The notes below the pieces were generated by a model that worked only from the letters and a program-made list of their open reading frames with translations, made no database searches and had not been told where the DNA came from. From assembly GCA_014656015.1 (NCBI GenBank), contig BNBP01000023.1, positions 30,130-94,129 on the forward strand: a DNA stretch of 64,000 nt. Direction: 5' to 3'. The DNA comes from Streptomyces griseoaurantiacus. GTDB lineage: Bacteria > Actinomycetota > Actinomycetes > Streptomycetales > Streptomycetaceae. A program made the position numbers and the translations under genes. Below, one piece after another: positions 25,461 to 34,704 of the stretch; within the stretch, counting starts at the first letter, position 1; the number at the start of each line of letters is the position of its first letter.

Positions 25461-25687
25461 TCGGGCACCACACCGGTGCTCCACGGGCGCTCCGCCCCCG
25501 TCCCCGCGTCCCCCGGAACGCGCCCGGCCGCGCCCCGCCGGCCCACCGGCGAGACAACGACGTGGTCACGATGGCCCGCTTGACACGGTAGGCGCTCTTG
25601 CCGACCCGCGTGGCCCGGCGTACACCAGAGCGCACGGAACAGCGCCGGAACGACGTTCGACGAGGAACGACGAAGAACGGGGCAGTG

Positions 25688-27214
25688 ATGCGCAGCACCA
25701 GGAGCAGCAAGTTCGGCACCGTCCATATCGACAGCACCGTCCATATCGACAACCACCGCACCGAGCACGCCGACACCACCGTCCGCAGCGACCGCACCCT
25801 CCGTACCGGAAAGACCTCACGCACGGCGAGACGCAGCGCCTTCGCCACCTCCGGCCGGCGGACGACCCGGGTCTCCGCCGTCCTCCTCGCCACCGCCCTC
25901 GCGCTCGCCGTCACCGGCTGCGGCGGGGACGACGACAACGACGGGGGAAGCACCAAACCCAGCGCCCGGGGTGACGGCGGGTCCACCGTCACCCTGCCCA
26001 AGCTGGACGGGGAGAGCCTGGAGGTCGCCGCCGTGTGGACCGGCGGCGAGCAGAAGAACTTCAAGAAGGTCCTCGCCGAGTTCGAGAAGCGCACCGGCGC
26101 CAAGGTCACGTTCGTGCCGGCCCAGGACCCGATCATCAACTTCCTCGGCTCCAAGGTCGCCGGTGGTCAGCCGCCGGACGTCGCGCTGCTGCCGCAGCCC
26201 GGCGCGATCAAGCAGGCCGTGGACAAGGGCTGGGCCAAGCCGCTGGGCGCGGAGGCGACGAAGGAGCTCGCCGAGAACTACTCGCAGGGCTGGCAGGACA
26301 TCGGCAAGGTGGGCGGCAAGCAGTACGGCGCCTACTACAAGGCCGCGAACAAGTCGCTGATCTGGTACAACGCCAAGGTCTTCGAGAACGCGGGGGCGAG
26401 CGAGCCCAAGTCGTGGAAGGACCTGCTGAGCACGGCGCAGACCGTCTACGACTCCGGGGTCACCCCCTTCTCGGTGGGTGGCGCGGACGGCTGGACGCTC
26501 ACCGACTGGTTCGAGAACGTCTATCTCTCCCAGGCCGGTCCGGAGAAGTACGACCAGCTCGCCCAGCACAAGATCAAGTGGACCGACCCCTCGGTCAAGC
26601 AGGCGCTGACCACGCTCGCGGAGATCTGGGGCAAGAAGGACTACGTCGCGGGCGGCGCGAAGGGCGCGCTGGGCACGGCGTTCCCGGAGTCGGTCACCCA
26701 GACCTTCACCGGAGGCGACCAGCCGAAGGCCGGCATGGTCTACGAGGGCGACTTCGCACAGGTCAACATCGCTGAGACCAAGGCGAAGATCGGCACGGAC
26801 GCCAAGGTGTTCCCGTTCCCGGCCGTGGGCGACACCGCGCCCGTGGTCAGCGGCGGCGACGCGGCCGTCATCCTGGACGACTCCAAGGCCGCGCAGGCCC
26901 TGGTGACGTTCCTGGCCTCCCCGGACGCGGCGACCATCCAGGCCGAGCTGGGCGGTTACCTCTCCCCCAACAAGAACGTGCCGGACTCGGCGTACCCGAA
27001 CGAGGTGCAGCGCACGATCGCCAAGTCGCTGGTCGCGGCCGGTGACGACTTCCGCTTCGACATGTCCGACCAGGCCCCGCAGGCCTTCGGCGGCACGCCC
27101 GGCAAGGGCGAGTGGAAGGAACTGCAGGACTTCCTGTCGAACCCGAAGGACGTGGCCCGCGCCCAGCAAAAGCTGGAGGCCGCCGCGGCCAAGGCGTACG
27201 GGGGCAAGGGTTGA
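25688..27214 (+). CDS. Sugar ABC transporter solute-binding lipoprotein
   Basis: A 508-residue extracellular solute-binding protein of the family 1 type. The lipobox is ALAVTGC at about residue 78, giving a lipid-anchored Cys followed by GGDDDNDGG. Mature motifs include VAAVWTGGEQKNFKKVLAEFEKRTGAKV, PDVALLPQPG and a C-terminal region typical of alpha-glucoside binders (APQAFGGTPGKGEWKELQDFL). The start at ATG 25688 leaves an unusual basic leader of more than 60 residues before the hydrophobic core, and no nearer in-frame start exists. Within it an 18-bp tandem duplication encodes TVHIDS/TVHIDN. It is the first gene of a three-gene importer. Confidence 0.9.
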   Translation: MRSTRSSKFGTVHIDSTVHIDNHRTEHADTTVRSDRTLRTGKTSRTARRSAFATSGRRTTRVSAVLLATALALAVTGCGGDDDNDGGSTKPSARGDGGSTVTLPKLDGESLEVAAVWTGGEQKNFKKVLAEFEKRTGAKVTFVPAQDPIINFLGSKVAGGQPPDVALLPQPGAIKQAVDKGWAKPLGAEATKELAENYSQGWQDIGKVGGKQYGAYYKAANKSLIWYNAKVFENAGASEPKSWKDLLSTAQTVYDSGVTPFSVGGADGWTLTDWFENVYLSQAGPEKYDQLAQHKIKWTDPSVKQALTTLAEIWGKKDYVAGGAKGALGTAFPESVTQTFTGGDQPKAGMVYEGDFAQVNIAETKAKIGTDAKVFPFPAVGDTAPVVSGGDAAVILDDSKAAQALVTFLASPDAATIQAELGGYLSPNKNVPDSAYPNEVQRTIAKSLVAAGDDFRFDMSDQAPQAFGGTPGKGEWKELQDFLSNPKDVARAQQKLEAAAAKAYGGKG

Positions 27215-27248
27215 GCCCGCGCGGGTCACGAGGGGACGGTGACCGGCG

Positions 27249-28604
27249 ATGACGTCGGCCACCGCGGAGGGTGTCGCCGAGTCCCCGGCGACGCCCCCCG
27301 TCTCCCCGGGGCGCAAGAGCGTGACCGGCACCCGGCGCATGGTGGCAGCGCTGTTCCTGCTGCCCGCGCTGGTGCTGCTCGGCGCGCTCGTGGTCTACCC
27401 GATCGGGTACTCGGTCGTCCGCAGCTTCTACGACTCCTCCGGGAACGGCTTCGCGGGCTTCGACAACTACAAGGACCTCTTCACCGACGAGGGCATCCGC
27501 ACGGCGCTGAAGAACAACATCATCTGGGTGGTGTTCGCGCCGACGGTCGCTACCGCGCTCGGCCTGGTGTTCGCGGTGCTGACCGAACGGGTGCGCTGGG
27601 GCACGGCGTTCAAGCTGGTCGTCTTCATGCCGATGGCGATCTCGATGCTCGCGGCCGGGATCATCTTCCGGCTGGTGTACGACCAGGACCCGGACAAGGG
27701 CGTCGCCAACGCGGTCTGGGTGGGCGTGCACGACACGTTCGCGCAGTCCTCCGCCTTCCCGAAGGCGCACCCCGGCCGCGAGTCGCCGCTCGTGGCCCGC
27801 GACGGCGGGTTCGTGACGAGGGCGGCGGTGCACACGGGCGACACGGTGAGCCTGCCGCTCGTGGGCGTGGCCCCCGACAAGATGCCCGAGGACGCGAAGC
27901 GGGCGGTCGCCCCGAAGGCCGACCCCGGGAAGATCTCGGGGACGACCTGGCAGGACTTCACGCGCGGCAAGGGCGTCGGCTCGCTCGGCGCGGTGGACGC
28001 CTCCGAGCATGGCTACGCGGGGATGCGGATCGAGGCGGTCGACGGGGCCGGGAAGGTCGTCGAGTCCACGAAGGCCGCGGACGACGGCACGTTCACCCTC
28101 TCGGCGAAGGCGGACGGGGCGCGTCTGCGGCTCCCCGCGAGCAACTTCAAGGAGCCGTACAACGGCGTCGACTGGCTCGGCCCCTCCCTCGTCACCCCCG
28201 CGGTCATCGGCTCCTACGTGTGGATGTGGGCCGGCTTCGCGATGGTGCTGATCGCGGCGGGCCTGGCCGGCATGCCGCGCGAGTTGCTGGAGGCGGCACG
28301 CGTGGACGGGGCCAACGAGTGGCAGGTCTTCCGCCGGGTCACGGTGCCGCTGCTGGCGCCGGTGCTCGGGGTCGTCGTGGTCACGCTGATGATCAACGTG
28401 CTGAAGGTCTTCGACCTGGTGTTCATCATTCCACCGGGCTCCTCCCAGGACGACGCCGACGTGCTCGCCCTGGAGCTGTACCGGAAGGGCTTCGCCGAGG
28501 ACCAGCCGGGCGTCGCGAGCGCGATCGCGGTCTTCCTGCTGCTCCTCGTCATCCCGGTGATGCTCTTCAATATCCGGCGGCTGCGGCGGGAGGTGCGGCG
28601 ATGA
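27249..28604 (+). CDS. Sugar ABC permease with a large extracytoplasmic insertion
   Basis: A 451-residue MalF-like permease. TM1 is MVAALFLLPALVLLGALVV, and the EAA loop is ELLEAARVDGANEWQVF. Between residues about 146 and 305 there is an extra segment of about 160 residues, which follows TM3 (LAAGIIFRLVYDQDP) and ends just before VTPAVIGSYVWMW. It includes a beta-sandwich-like stretch (YAGMRIEAVDGAGKVVES, DDGTFTLSAKADGARL) that resembles carboxypeptidase-regulatory folds and should face outside. Ordinary members are about 300 residues. The gene is 34 nt downstream of the binding protein and partners the next permease. Confidence 0.88.
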   Translation: MTSATAEGVAESPATPPVSPGRKSVTGTRRMVAALFLLPALVLLGALVVYPIGYSVVRSFYDSSGNGFAGFDNYKDLFTDEGIRTALKNNIIWVVFAPTVATALGLVFAVLTERVRWGTAFKLVVFMPMAISMLAAGIIFRLVYDQDPDKGVANAVWVGVHDTFAQSSAFPKAHPGRESPLVARDGGFVTRAAVHTGDTVSLPLVGVAPDKMPEDAKRAVAPKADPGKISGTTWQDFTRGKGVGSLGAVDASEHGYAGMRIEAVDGAGKVVESTKAADDGTFTLSAKADGARLRLPASNFKEPYNGVDWLGPSLVTPAVIGSYVWMWAGFAMVLIAAGLAGMPRELLEAARVDGANEWQVFRRVTVPLLAPVLGVVVVTLMINVLKVFDLVFIIPPGSSQDDADVLALELYRKGFAEDQPGVASAIAVFLLLLVIPVMLFNIRRLRREVRR

Positions 28605-28696
28605 GGACTCGACCGCTTTCCGGCCGGGGGTCCGGGGGTCGTCCCCCGGGAAGACACAGCAATATCCGGCGGCTGCGGCGGGAGGTGCGGCGATGA
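28569..28696. repeat. 37-bp direct duplication around a REP-like hairpin
   Basis: The 37 bases at 28569-28605 recur exactly at 28660-28696. The first copy ends permease 1 with ATGA; the second ends at the ATGA that starts permease 2. The 54-bp spacer (28606-28659) contains a CCGGGGG-TCGT-CCCCCGG hairpin of the kind repeated in Streptomyces intergenic regions (recall, not searched). Confidence 0.8.
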
Positions 28697-29619
28697 CGGC
28701 CGAGGCCGAGGGAACAGCCACGGCGGCGCCCGCGCCCGCGCCGCCGCCCGCCGAGGCCGTCAAGGCCCGGCGGTCCTGGGCGGCGCGGCTCGCCGAAGGG
28801 GTCAGCGGCGGTCTGCTGCGGGCCTTCCTGCTCCTCGTCGGCCTGTTCTGGCTGGTGCCGACGATCGGTCTGCTGCTCGCCTCGCTGCGCAAGCCGGAGG
28901 ACATGAGCGCCTCCGGCTGGTGGAACGTGTTCAGCAAGCCCTCCCAACTCACCTTCGACAGCTACCAGAAGCTCCTGGAGAACGGTGACATCACCGACTC
29001 CCTGTGGAACACGGTGCTGATCACGGTTCCGGCGACGGTCCTGGTCGTGCTGATCGGTTCGCTGGCCGGGTACGCCTTCGCGTGGATGGACTTCCCGGGC
29101 CGCGACTGGTGGTTCCTGGGCGTGGTCGGGCTGCTCGTGGTGCCGGTGCAGGTGGCGCTCATCCCGATCGCCGAACTGTTCGGCAACATCGGGCTGTTCG
29201 GCTCGATCCTCGGCGTGGTGCTGTTCCACGTCGGGTTCGGGCTGCCGTTCGCGGTGTTCCTGCTGCGGAACTTCTTCGCGGAGATCCCGCGCGAACTGCT
29301 GGAGGCCGCCCGGCTGGACGGGGCGGGTGAACTCCGGCTGTTCCTGCGGGTGGTGATGCCGCTGGGCGGGCCGGCGATCGCGAGCCTGGGCATCTTCCAG
29401 TTCCTGTGGGTGTGGAACGACATGCTGGTCGCGCTGGTGTTCACCAAGGCGGGCACGCAGCCGATCACGGTCGCCCTGCAGACGCAGGTGCGGCAGTTCG
29501 GCAGCAACATCGACGTCCTGGCGCCCGGCGCCTTCATCTCGATGGTGATCCCGCTGGCCGTGTTCTTCGCGTTCCAGCGGCAGTTCGTGTCGGGCGTCAT
29601 GGCGGGGGCGGTGAAGTAG
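28693..29619 (+). CDS. Sugar ABC permease, MalG-like
   Basis: A 308-residue permease, second channel subunit of the same importer. An Ala/Pro-rich cytoplasmic head is followed by six membrane segments. The EAA loop is IPRELLEAARLDGAGELRLF and the C-terminus FVSGVMAGAVK is characteristic. The start ATG at 28693 sits inside the second copy of a 37-bp duplication, with GGAGGTG ahead. No ATPase gene follows; the terminator is 34 bp downstream. A shared MsiK-type ATPase is likely. The binding protein and insertion-bearing permease suggest alpha-glucosides, but substrate is not proven. Confidence 0.93.
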   Translation: MTAEAEGTATAAPAPAPPPAEAVKARRSWAARLAEGVSGGLLRAFLLLVGLFWLVPTIGLLLASLRKPEDMSASGWWNVFSKPSQLTFDSYQKLLENGDITDSLWNTVLITVPATVLVVLIGSLAGYAFAWMDFPGRDWWFLGVVGLLVVPVQVALIPIAELFGNIGLFGSILGVVLFHVGFGLPFAVFLLRNFFAEIPRELLEAARLDGAGELRLFLRVVMPLGGPAIASLGIFQFLWVWNDMLVALVFTKAGTQPITVALQTQVRQFGSNIDVLAPGAFISMVIPLAVFFAFQRQFVSGVMAGAVK

Positions 29620-29652
29620 CCGCCGCTTCCGGACGAGGTCCGCGCGAGCGCG

Positions 29653-29690
29653 CGGAAGGGGTGGGCCCGAGCACGGGTCCACCCCTTCCG
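29653..29690. terminator. Terminator after the sugar importer operon
   Basis: A 16-bp stem with one wobble (CGGAAGGGGTGGGCCC / GGGTCCACCCCTTCCG) and a 6-nt loop, 34 bp past the permease stop. Confidence 0.85.
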
Positions 29691-29784
29691 TGTGCCGACA
29701 CGCCGGGATGTCCCCCATATGCCACAAACGGCGTAACCGGATCACTCCTTCGGCCGTTCCCGGGCATATGCCCGCGCCGACCAT

Positions 29785-32062
29785 ATGGATGTCTTCGTGC
29801 CCCGGTTCAGTGTCATCGTCCCCGCGTACAAGGTGCAGGCCCATCTGCACGCCTGCCTGCGGTCCGTGCTGGAGCAGTCCTACCCGGACCTCGAACTGCT
29901 CGCGGTCGACGACTGCTCACCGGACTCCTGCGGGGCGATCATCGACGAGTTCGCCGCCCGGGACGCCCGGGTCGTGCCGCTCCACCTCCCGCGCACGTCC
30001 GGTTCCGGCCCGGCGCGCAACGCCGGGCTTGCGCGGGCGTGCGGGGACTACGTCCTCCTGCTGGACGGGGACGACAGCCTGACGCCGGGCGCGCTGGAGG
30101 CCCTCGCGGTCCGGCTGAAGGAGACGGAGGAACCGGACCTGCTGGTCTACGGGCACGCCTACGTCCTGTGGACGGGCGAGGAGGTGCCCGACCCGTTCGC
30201 CGACCGGCTCGCCGCCGCCGGGGACGGGCCGGTGCCCTCCTTCCGGCCGGAGGACCGCCCCGGCCTGCTGGCGCTGCCGCCGGTGGTGTGGAACAAGGCG
30301 TACCGGCGGGACTTCCTCGAACGGGAGCTCCTGCTGTTCCCGCCGGGCGGGCACGGCGACCCGGCGTGGACGTACCCGGTGCTCCTGACGGCGAAGTCGA
30401 TCGCCCCGCTGGACCGGGTGTGCGTGCACCGCAGGCGGGGACGCCACCACGAGACGGGGGCCGGGGCCTCGTACCCCGGTGCCGTCTTCCCCGGCACGGG
30501 AGGCGGCCGTCCCTTCGACGTGTTCGCGCAGTACGACCGGGTCTTCGCGCGGCTCGCCGACCGCCCCGATCTGGCGCGCTGGCGGCCGGTGGTGTTCCAC
30601 CGCATGGTCGACCATCTGACGGCGCTGTTCGAGGGGTGCGGGCGGCAGCTCCCGCGCGGGGCACGCGCCGAGTTCCTGCGCCGGGCGCGCGCCCACTGCC
30701 GGCGCCACCGGGTGCGCCGCGGGGGGCTGCGGAGGGCGGGCGGCGGCTCGCTGCCCGGTCCCGTGAGCGCCGGGCCCGCCCTGCCGGGCGCCGCCCGGGC
30801 GGAGGCGGGGCCGGGGGCCGGTCACCGGATGCGGCGGCTGCTCGTGCGGCTCGGCAGCCGCCGGACGTACCGGCTGCTGTCCCTGGCCGTCCTCCAGGCC
30901 CGGCGGGCCCGGCGCGCGGCCGGTCCGGTGGGCCGCGGTCTCGGCGCCGCCGCGCTGCGGCTGCACTACCGCACCCAGCGGCTGCTGCCCGTGCGGGCCG
31001 ACCGCGCGGTGTTCGCCAGCCACGGCGGGCAGCCTTACGGCTGCAACCCGGGGGCGCTGGAGGCCGCGTTCCGGGAGCTGGCGCCGCGCATCCGTACGAC
31101 GTGGATCACGCGCCCGGAGCACCGGCACACCGTCCCGCCGTGCACGCGGGGCGTGCGCCCCGGCTCGTTCGCGTACTGGACGGCGCTCGCCCGTTCGCGC
31201 TACCTCGTGGGCAACGCGCCCTTCGACGCGCGGCTGCGCAAGCGGCCCGGCCAGATCGTCGTCCAGACCCAGGCCGGCACCCCCCTCAAGCGGGTGGGCC
31301 TGGACGTCCGGGACCGTCCGGCCGTCGTCCGGGAGGGCGAGGTGGAGCGGCTGCTGCGGGACGCGGACCGGTGGGACTACGTGCTCTCCGGCAACCACCA
31401 TCCTGGAGTACGGGCTGCCGCGCACCGACCGCTTCCACCGGGCGGGCGCCGAGGAGACGGCCCGGCTGCGGGCCTCTCTGGGCATCCCCCCGCACGCGGT
31501 GGCGGTGCTGTACGCACCGACGTTCCGCGACTACCGGCGCACCCCCTACCGGCCGCTGGACCCGGAACGGGTGCTGCGCCGGCTCGGTCCGGGCTTCGTG
31601 CTGCTGACCCGCGCGCACCCCGCGTACGGGGAGCCGATGGTCCGCGTCCGTGACGCGCCGGGCCTTCTCGACGTGTCCGGGCACCCGAGCGTGGAGTCCC
31701 TCTGCCTGGCCTCGGACGCGCTCCTCACGGACTACTCGTCGCTGATGTTCGACTACACGGGCCTCGACCGGCCCGTCGTGATCCACGCGGAAGACCGCGA
31801 GGCCTACGAGGCGGCCCGGGGTACCTACTTCGACCTGCGGACATTCCCCCCGGGCGAGGTGACGCACAGTGAGGACGAGGTGGTCGACGTCTTCCTCTCC
31901 GGCCGCTACGGCGGGATGCGGGCGGCGCGGCGGCGGGCCGCCTTCCGTGAGCGCTTCTGCCCGTACGACGACGGGCGGGCGGCGGAGCGGGTCGTGCGGC
32001 ACGTGGTGTTCGGCGAGCGGGGGCTCGCGGCGGGCCGCCCGCCGGGCGTGGTGGAGCCGTGA
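29785..32062 (+). pseudogene. Broken bifunctional glycosyltransferase/CDP-glycerol glycerophosphotransferase
   Basis: N-terminal GT2 domain (FSVIVPAYKVQAHLHACLRSVLEQSYPDLEL, LDGDDSLTPGALE) followed by a TagF-like glycerophosphotransferase domain. The domain is intact to SGNHH near 31398, then the frame shifts by +1: the rest (ILEYGLPRTDRF, APTFRDYRRTPYRPLD, LTDYSSLMFDY, YDDGRAAERVVRHVVF) continues in the next frame to 32062. About 14 residues found in the intact paralogue at 39598-41844 (STRMWERAYPSRYT) are missing, so an out-of-frame deletion of about 41-44 nt is indicated. The catalytic His of the HGTPLK motif is also Ala (QTQAGTPLKRVG). Both defects point to decay rather than a sequencing slip. 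Confidence 0.8.
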
Positions 32063-32081
32063 GGGGTGGGGCCGTGCGGGC

Positions 32082-32103
32082 GGGGCGCCCCGGAGGGCGC
32101 CCC
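32082..32103. terminator. Hairpin terminator between convergent genes
   Basis: A perfect 9-bp stem (GGGGCGCCC / GGGCGCCCC) with a CGGA loop between the broken transferase and ohr. Confidence 0.7.
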
Positions 32104-32123
32104 GTGCGCCGTACCGTGCCGCC

Positions 32124-32537
<414 letters not shown>

Positions 32538-32601
32538 GGGAAAACCATCCGTTCCTGGGTTCGGAGTGCTGCCTTGCCTTGCGGTACAGCCATAAGTGAA
32601 G

Positions 32602-32620
32602 CACGCAATTCAATTGTGTG
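32602..32620. promoter_or_regulatory. OhrR operator
   Basis: CAC-G-CAATT-C-AATTG-T-GTG: a near-perfect palindrome with a CAATTCAATTG core, AT-rich against the local GC. It lies between divergent ohr and ohrR and resembles known OhrR boxes (TACAATT-AATTGTA). Confidence 0.72.
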
Positions 32621-32653
32621 CAACTAAATGACGTCGAGGGCTACCCTGGTGGC

Positions 32654-33157
32654 ATGACCAGGACGCAGCACTCCACGACGCGGGAGGCCGAGATCCTCCG
32701 CCTCGACCGCCAGATCTGCTTCTCCCTGCACGCCGCCACCCGGGCCTTCAACGGCGTCTACCGGCTGGTCCTCCAGGACCTCGGGCTGACCTACCCGCAG
32801 TACCTGGTGATGCTGGTGCTGTGGGAGCACGGCGAGCTGCCGGTGAAGCGGCTCGGCGAGCACCTCCGGCTCGACTCCGGCACCCTCTCGCCGCTGCTCA
32901 AGCGCCTGGAGACGGCGGGGCTCGTGCGCCGGGAGCGCAGCGCACGGGACGAGCGCTCGGTCCAGGTGGGCCTCACCGAGCAGGGCACGGCGCTGCGCGA
33001 ACGGGCGCTGGAGGTGCCGCGCCGCATCGGCGCCGCGACCGGCTTCGACGCGGACGAGGTCAGGGACCTCCAGGAGCGCCTGGACACCCTCACGGCCGCC
33101 CTCGACGCGGCGATCGCCCGGCCCGACGCGCTGAACGGGAACACCGCGACCCCGTGA
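32654..33157 (+). CDS. ohrR: OhrR, MarR-family peroxide sensor
   Basis: A 167-residue repressor. The N-terminal Cys in RLDRQICFSLHAATRAF is in the place of the redox-sensing Cys of OhrR proteins. The winged helix is YPQYLVMLVLWEHGELPVKRLGEHLRLDSGTLSPLLKRLETAGLVRRERSARDERSV. Oxidation of this Cys should release the operator. The start is the ATG at 32654; the longer frame extends through the operator and is not coding. It is divergent from ohr. Confidence 0.93.
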   Translation: MTRTQHSTTREAEILRLDRQICFSLHAATRAFNGVYRLVLQDLGLTYPQYLVMLVLWEHGELPVKRLGEHLRLDSGTLSPLLKRLETAGLVRRERSARDERSVQVGLTEQGTALRERALEVPRRIGAATGFDADEVRDLQERLDTLTAALDAAIARPDALNGNTATP

Positions 33158-33365
33158 CGCCCGCGCGGACTCCCGAGCGGGGACTCCCGGCGGGTGACAC
33201 GGGCGGGTGAGGCGGCCGCGCGAGACAGGCGGGCACGCGGGCGAGGGCGAGTGAGGCAGGCGGGTGAGCGTATCGCCCGAACTTGTACTCATCACATCCG
33301 TTCCTACCCGTTTGACGGTGTATCACCCGACATGCGGCTCTTGCCCGGCCTACGATCCGAGCTTG

Positions 33366-34652
33366 ATGAGCACCTCGATCACCGCCGCCGCCCGCCGCCG
33401 CCCGCGCCCGCTGCTCGGCCTCGCCGCCGCCTGGCTCCTCAGCCGCGCCCTGATGCTGTGGCTGCTCGTCCACGACGACGCCCGGCCGCTCGGCCTGGGC
33501 GGCGTCTCGCGCGAGGTGCACCATCTGTACTTCCACTGGTACGGGATCCTCGTCCACGGGGCCTTCCCGGTCGGCGACCCCATGTGGCAGTACCCGCCCG
33601 GCGCCGGTCTCGTCCTGCTGTCGCCCGCGCTGCTGCCGGGGGTGACCTACTTCCAGGGCTTCGTCGCGCTCACCCTCCTCACCGACCTGGCGGTGCTGCT
33701 CGCCCTGCTGCGCACGGGGCTGCGCACCGGCCGCAGCCTGCGCGGCGCCGCCCTGTGGATCGGCGGGCTGCCGCTGCTGCTGCACCTTCCGCTGGCCCGC
33801 TACGACGTGCAGGTCACCGCCTTCGCCGTGCTCTCCCTGCTGGCCCTCACCCGCTCCCCCCGCGTCTGTGGCGCACTCGCGGGTCTGGGCGCCCTGGTGA
33901 AGGTCTGGCCGGCACTGGTGCTCATCGGCACCCCGCGCGGCCGTGACTCCCGGCGGGCCTGGGCCTCGGCCGCCCTCGCCGCGGCCGCGCTGCTGACGCT
34001 CCTCGCCACACTGTTCCGCACCCCCTTCGACTTCCTGCGCCAGCAGGGCGGGCGGGGCGTGCAGATCGAGTCGCTCGGCGGCACGGTCCTCGGCCTCGCC
34101 CGCCGCGCCGGCTGGCCCGGACGCACCCGGTACCAGTTCGGGGCGCGGGAGTTCGTGGGCCCGTACGTGCACCAGGTGGCCACGGTCTCGCTCGCGCTCA
34201 CCGTCCTCGCCTTCGGCCTGCTGCTGGTGTGGCGGCTGCGGGCCCGGCACTGGACGACGGCCACGCCGTCCGACGCGGCGCTCGCGGCGGTGCTGCTGTT
34301 CACCGTGACCAGCCGGGTCATCAGCCCGCAGTACATGGTGTGGCTGGTGGGCCTGGCCGCCGTCTGCCTGACCTCCCGGCACACCACCCAGCGCCCGGTG
34401 GCCTGGCTGATCCTGGCGGCGACCGCGACCAGCACGGTGGTGTACCCGGCGCTCTACATCGAGGTCATGAGGTCGAGCTGGACGGGCTGCCTGCTGATGC
34501 TGACCCGCAACGGGCTGCTGGCCTGCGCGGCGGTGCTGTCGCTGGTGCGGCTGTGGCGGGCCACCGCGAAACGCCCCGAGGCGGTCGTCCCGCCCCGGGA
34601 GCCCCGGCCCGGTTCCTCCCGTCTCCCGGACGACAGGCTGAGCGTCTCCTGA
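33366..34652 (+). CDS. Multi-pass membrane glycosyltransferase, GT87/DUF2029-like
   Basis: A 428-residue integral membrane protein with about ten hydrophobic segments. The pattern REVHHLYFHWYGILVHG, then GDPMWQYPPGAGL and AGLGALVKVWPALVL matches DUF2029 mannosyltransferase-like proteins that use polyprenyl-linked sugars on the outer face. The ATG at 33366 starts MSTSITAAARRRPRPLLGL; earlier in-frame codons to 33264 lack support. It precedes a GT2 gene by 52 nt on the same strand. Substrate unknown; wall or lipid glycan assembly is the natural setting. Confidence 0.8.
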   Translation: MSTSITAAARRRPRPLLGLAAAWLLSRALMLWLLVHDDARPLGLGGVSREVHHLYFHWYGILVHGAFPVGDPMWQYPPGAGLVLLSPALLPGVTYFQGFVALTLLTDLAVLLALLRTGLRTGRSLRGAALWIGGLPLLLHLPLARYDVQVTAFAVLSLLALTRSPRVCGALAGLGALVKVWPALVLIGTPRGRDSRRAWASAALAAAALLTLLATLFRTPFDFLRQQGGRGVQIESLGGTVLGLARRAGWPGRTRYQFGAREFVGPYVHQVATVSLALTVLAFGLLLVWRLRARHWTTATPSDAALAAVLLFTVTSRVISPQYMVWLVGLAAVCLTSRHTTQRPVAWLILAATATSTVVYPALYIEVMRSSWTGCLLMLTRNGLLACAAVLSLVRLWRATAKRPEAVVPPREPRPGSSRLPDDRLSVS

Positions 34653-34704
34653 CGAAGGGGCGGTGCCTGTCACTCTCATTCAGACGAATCGGTGCGTGAT
34701 TCCC

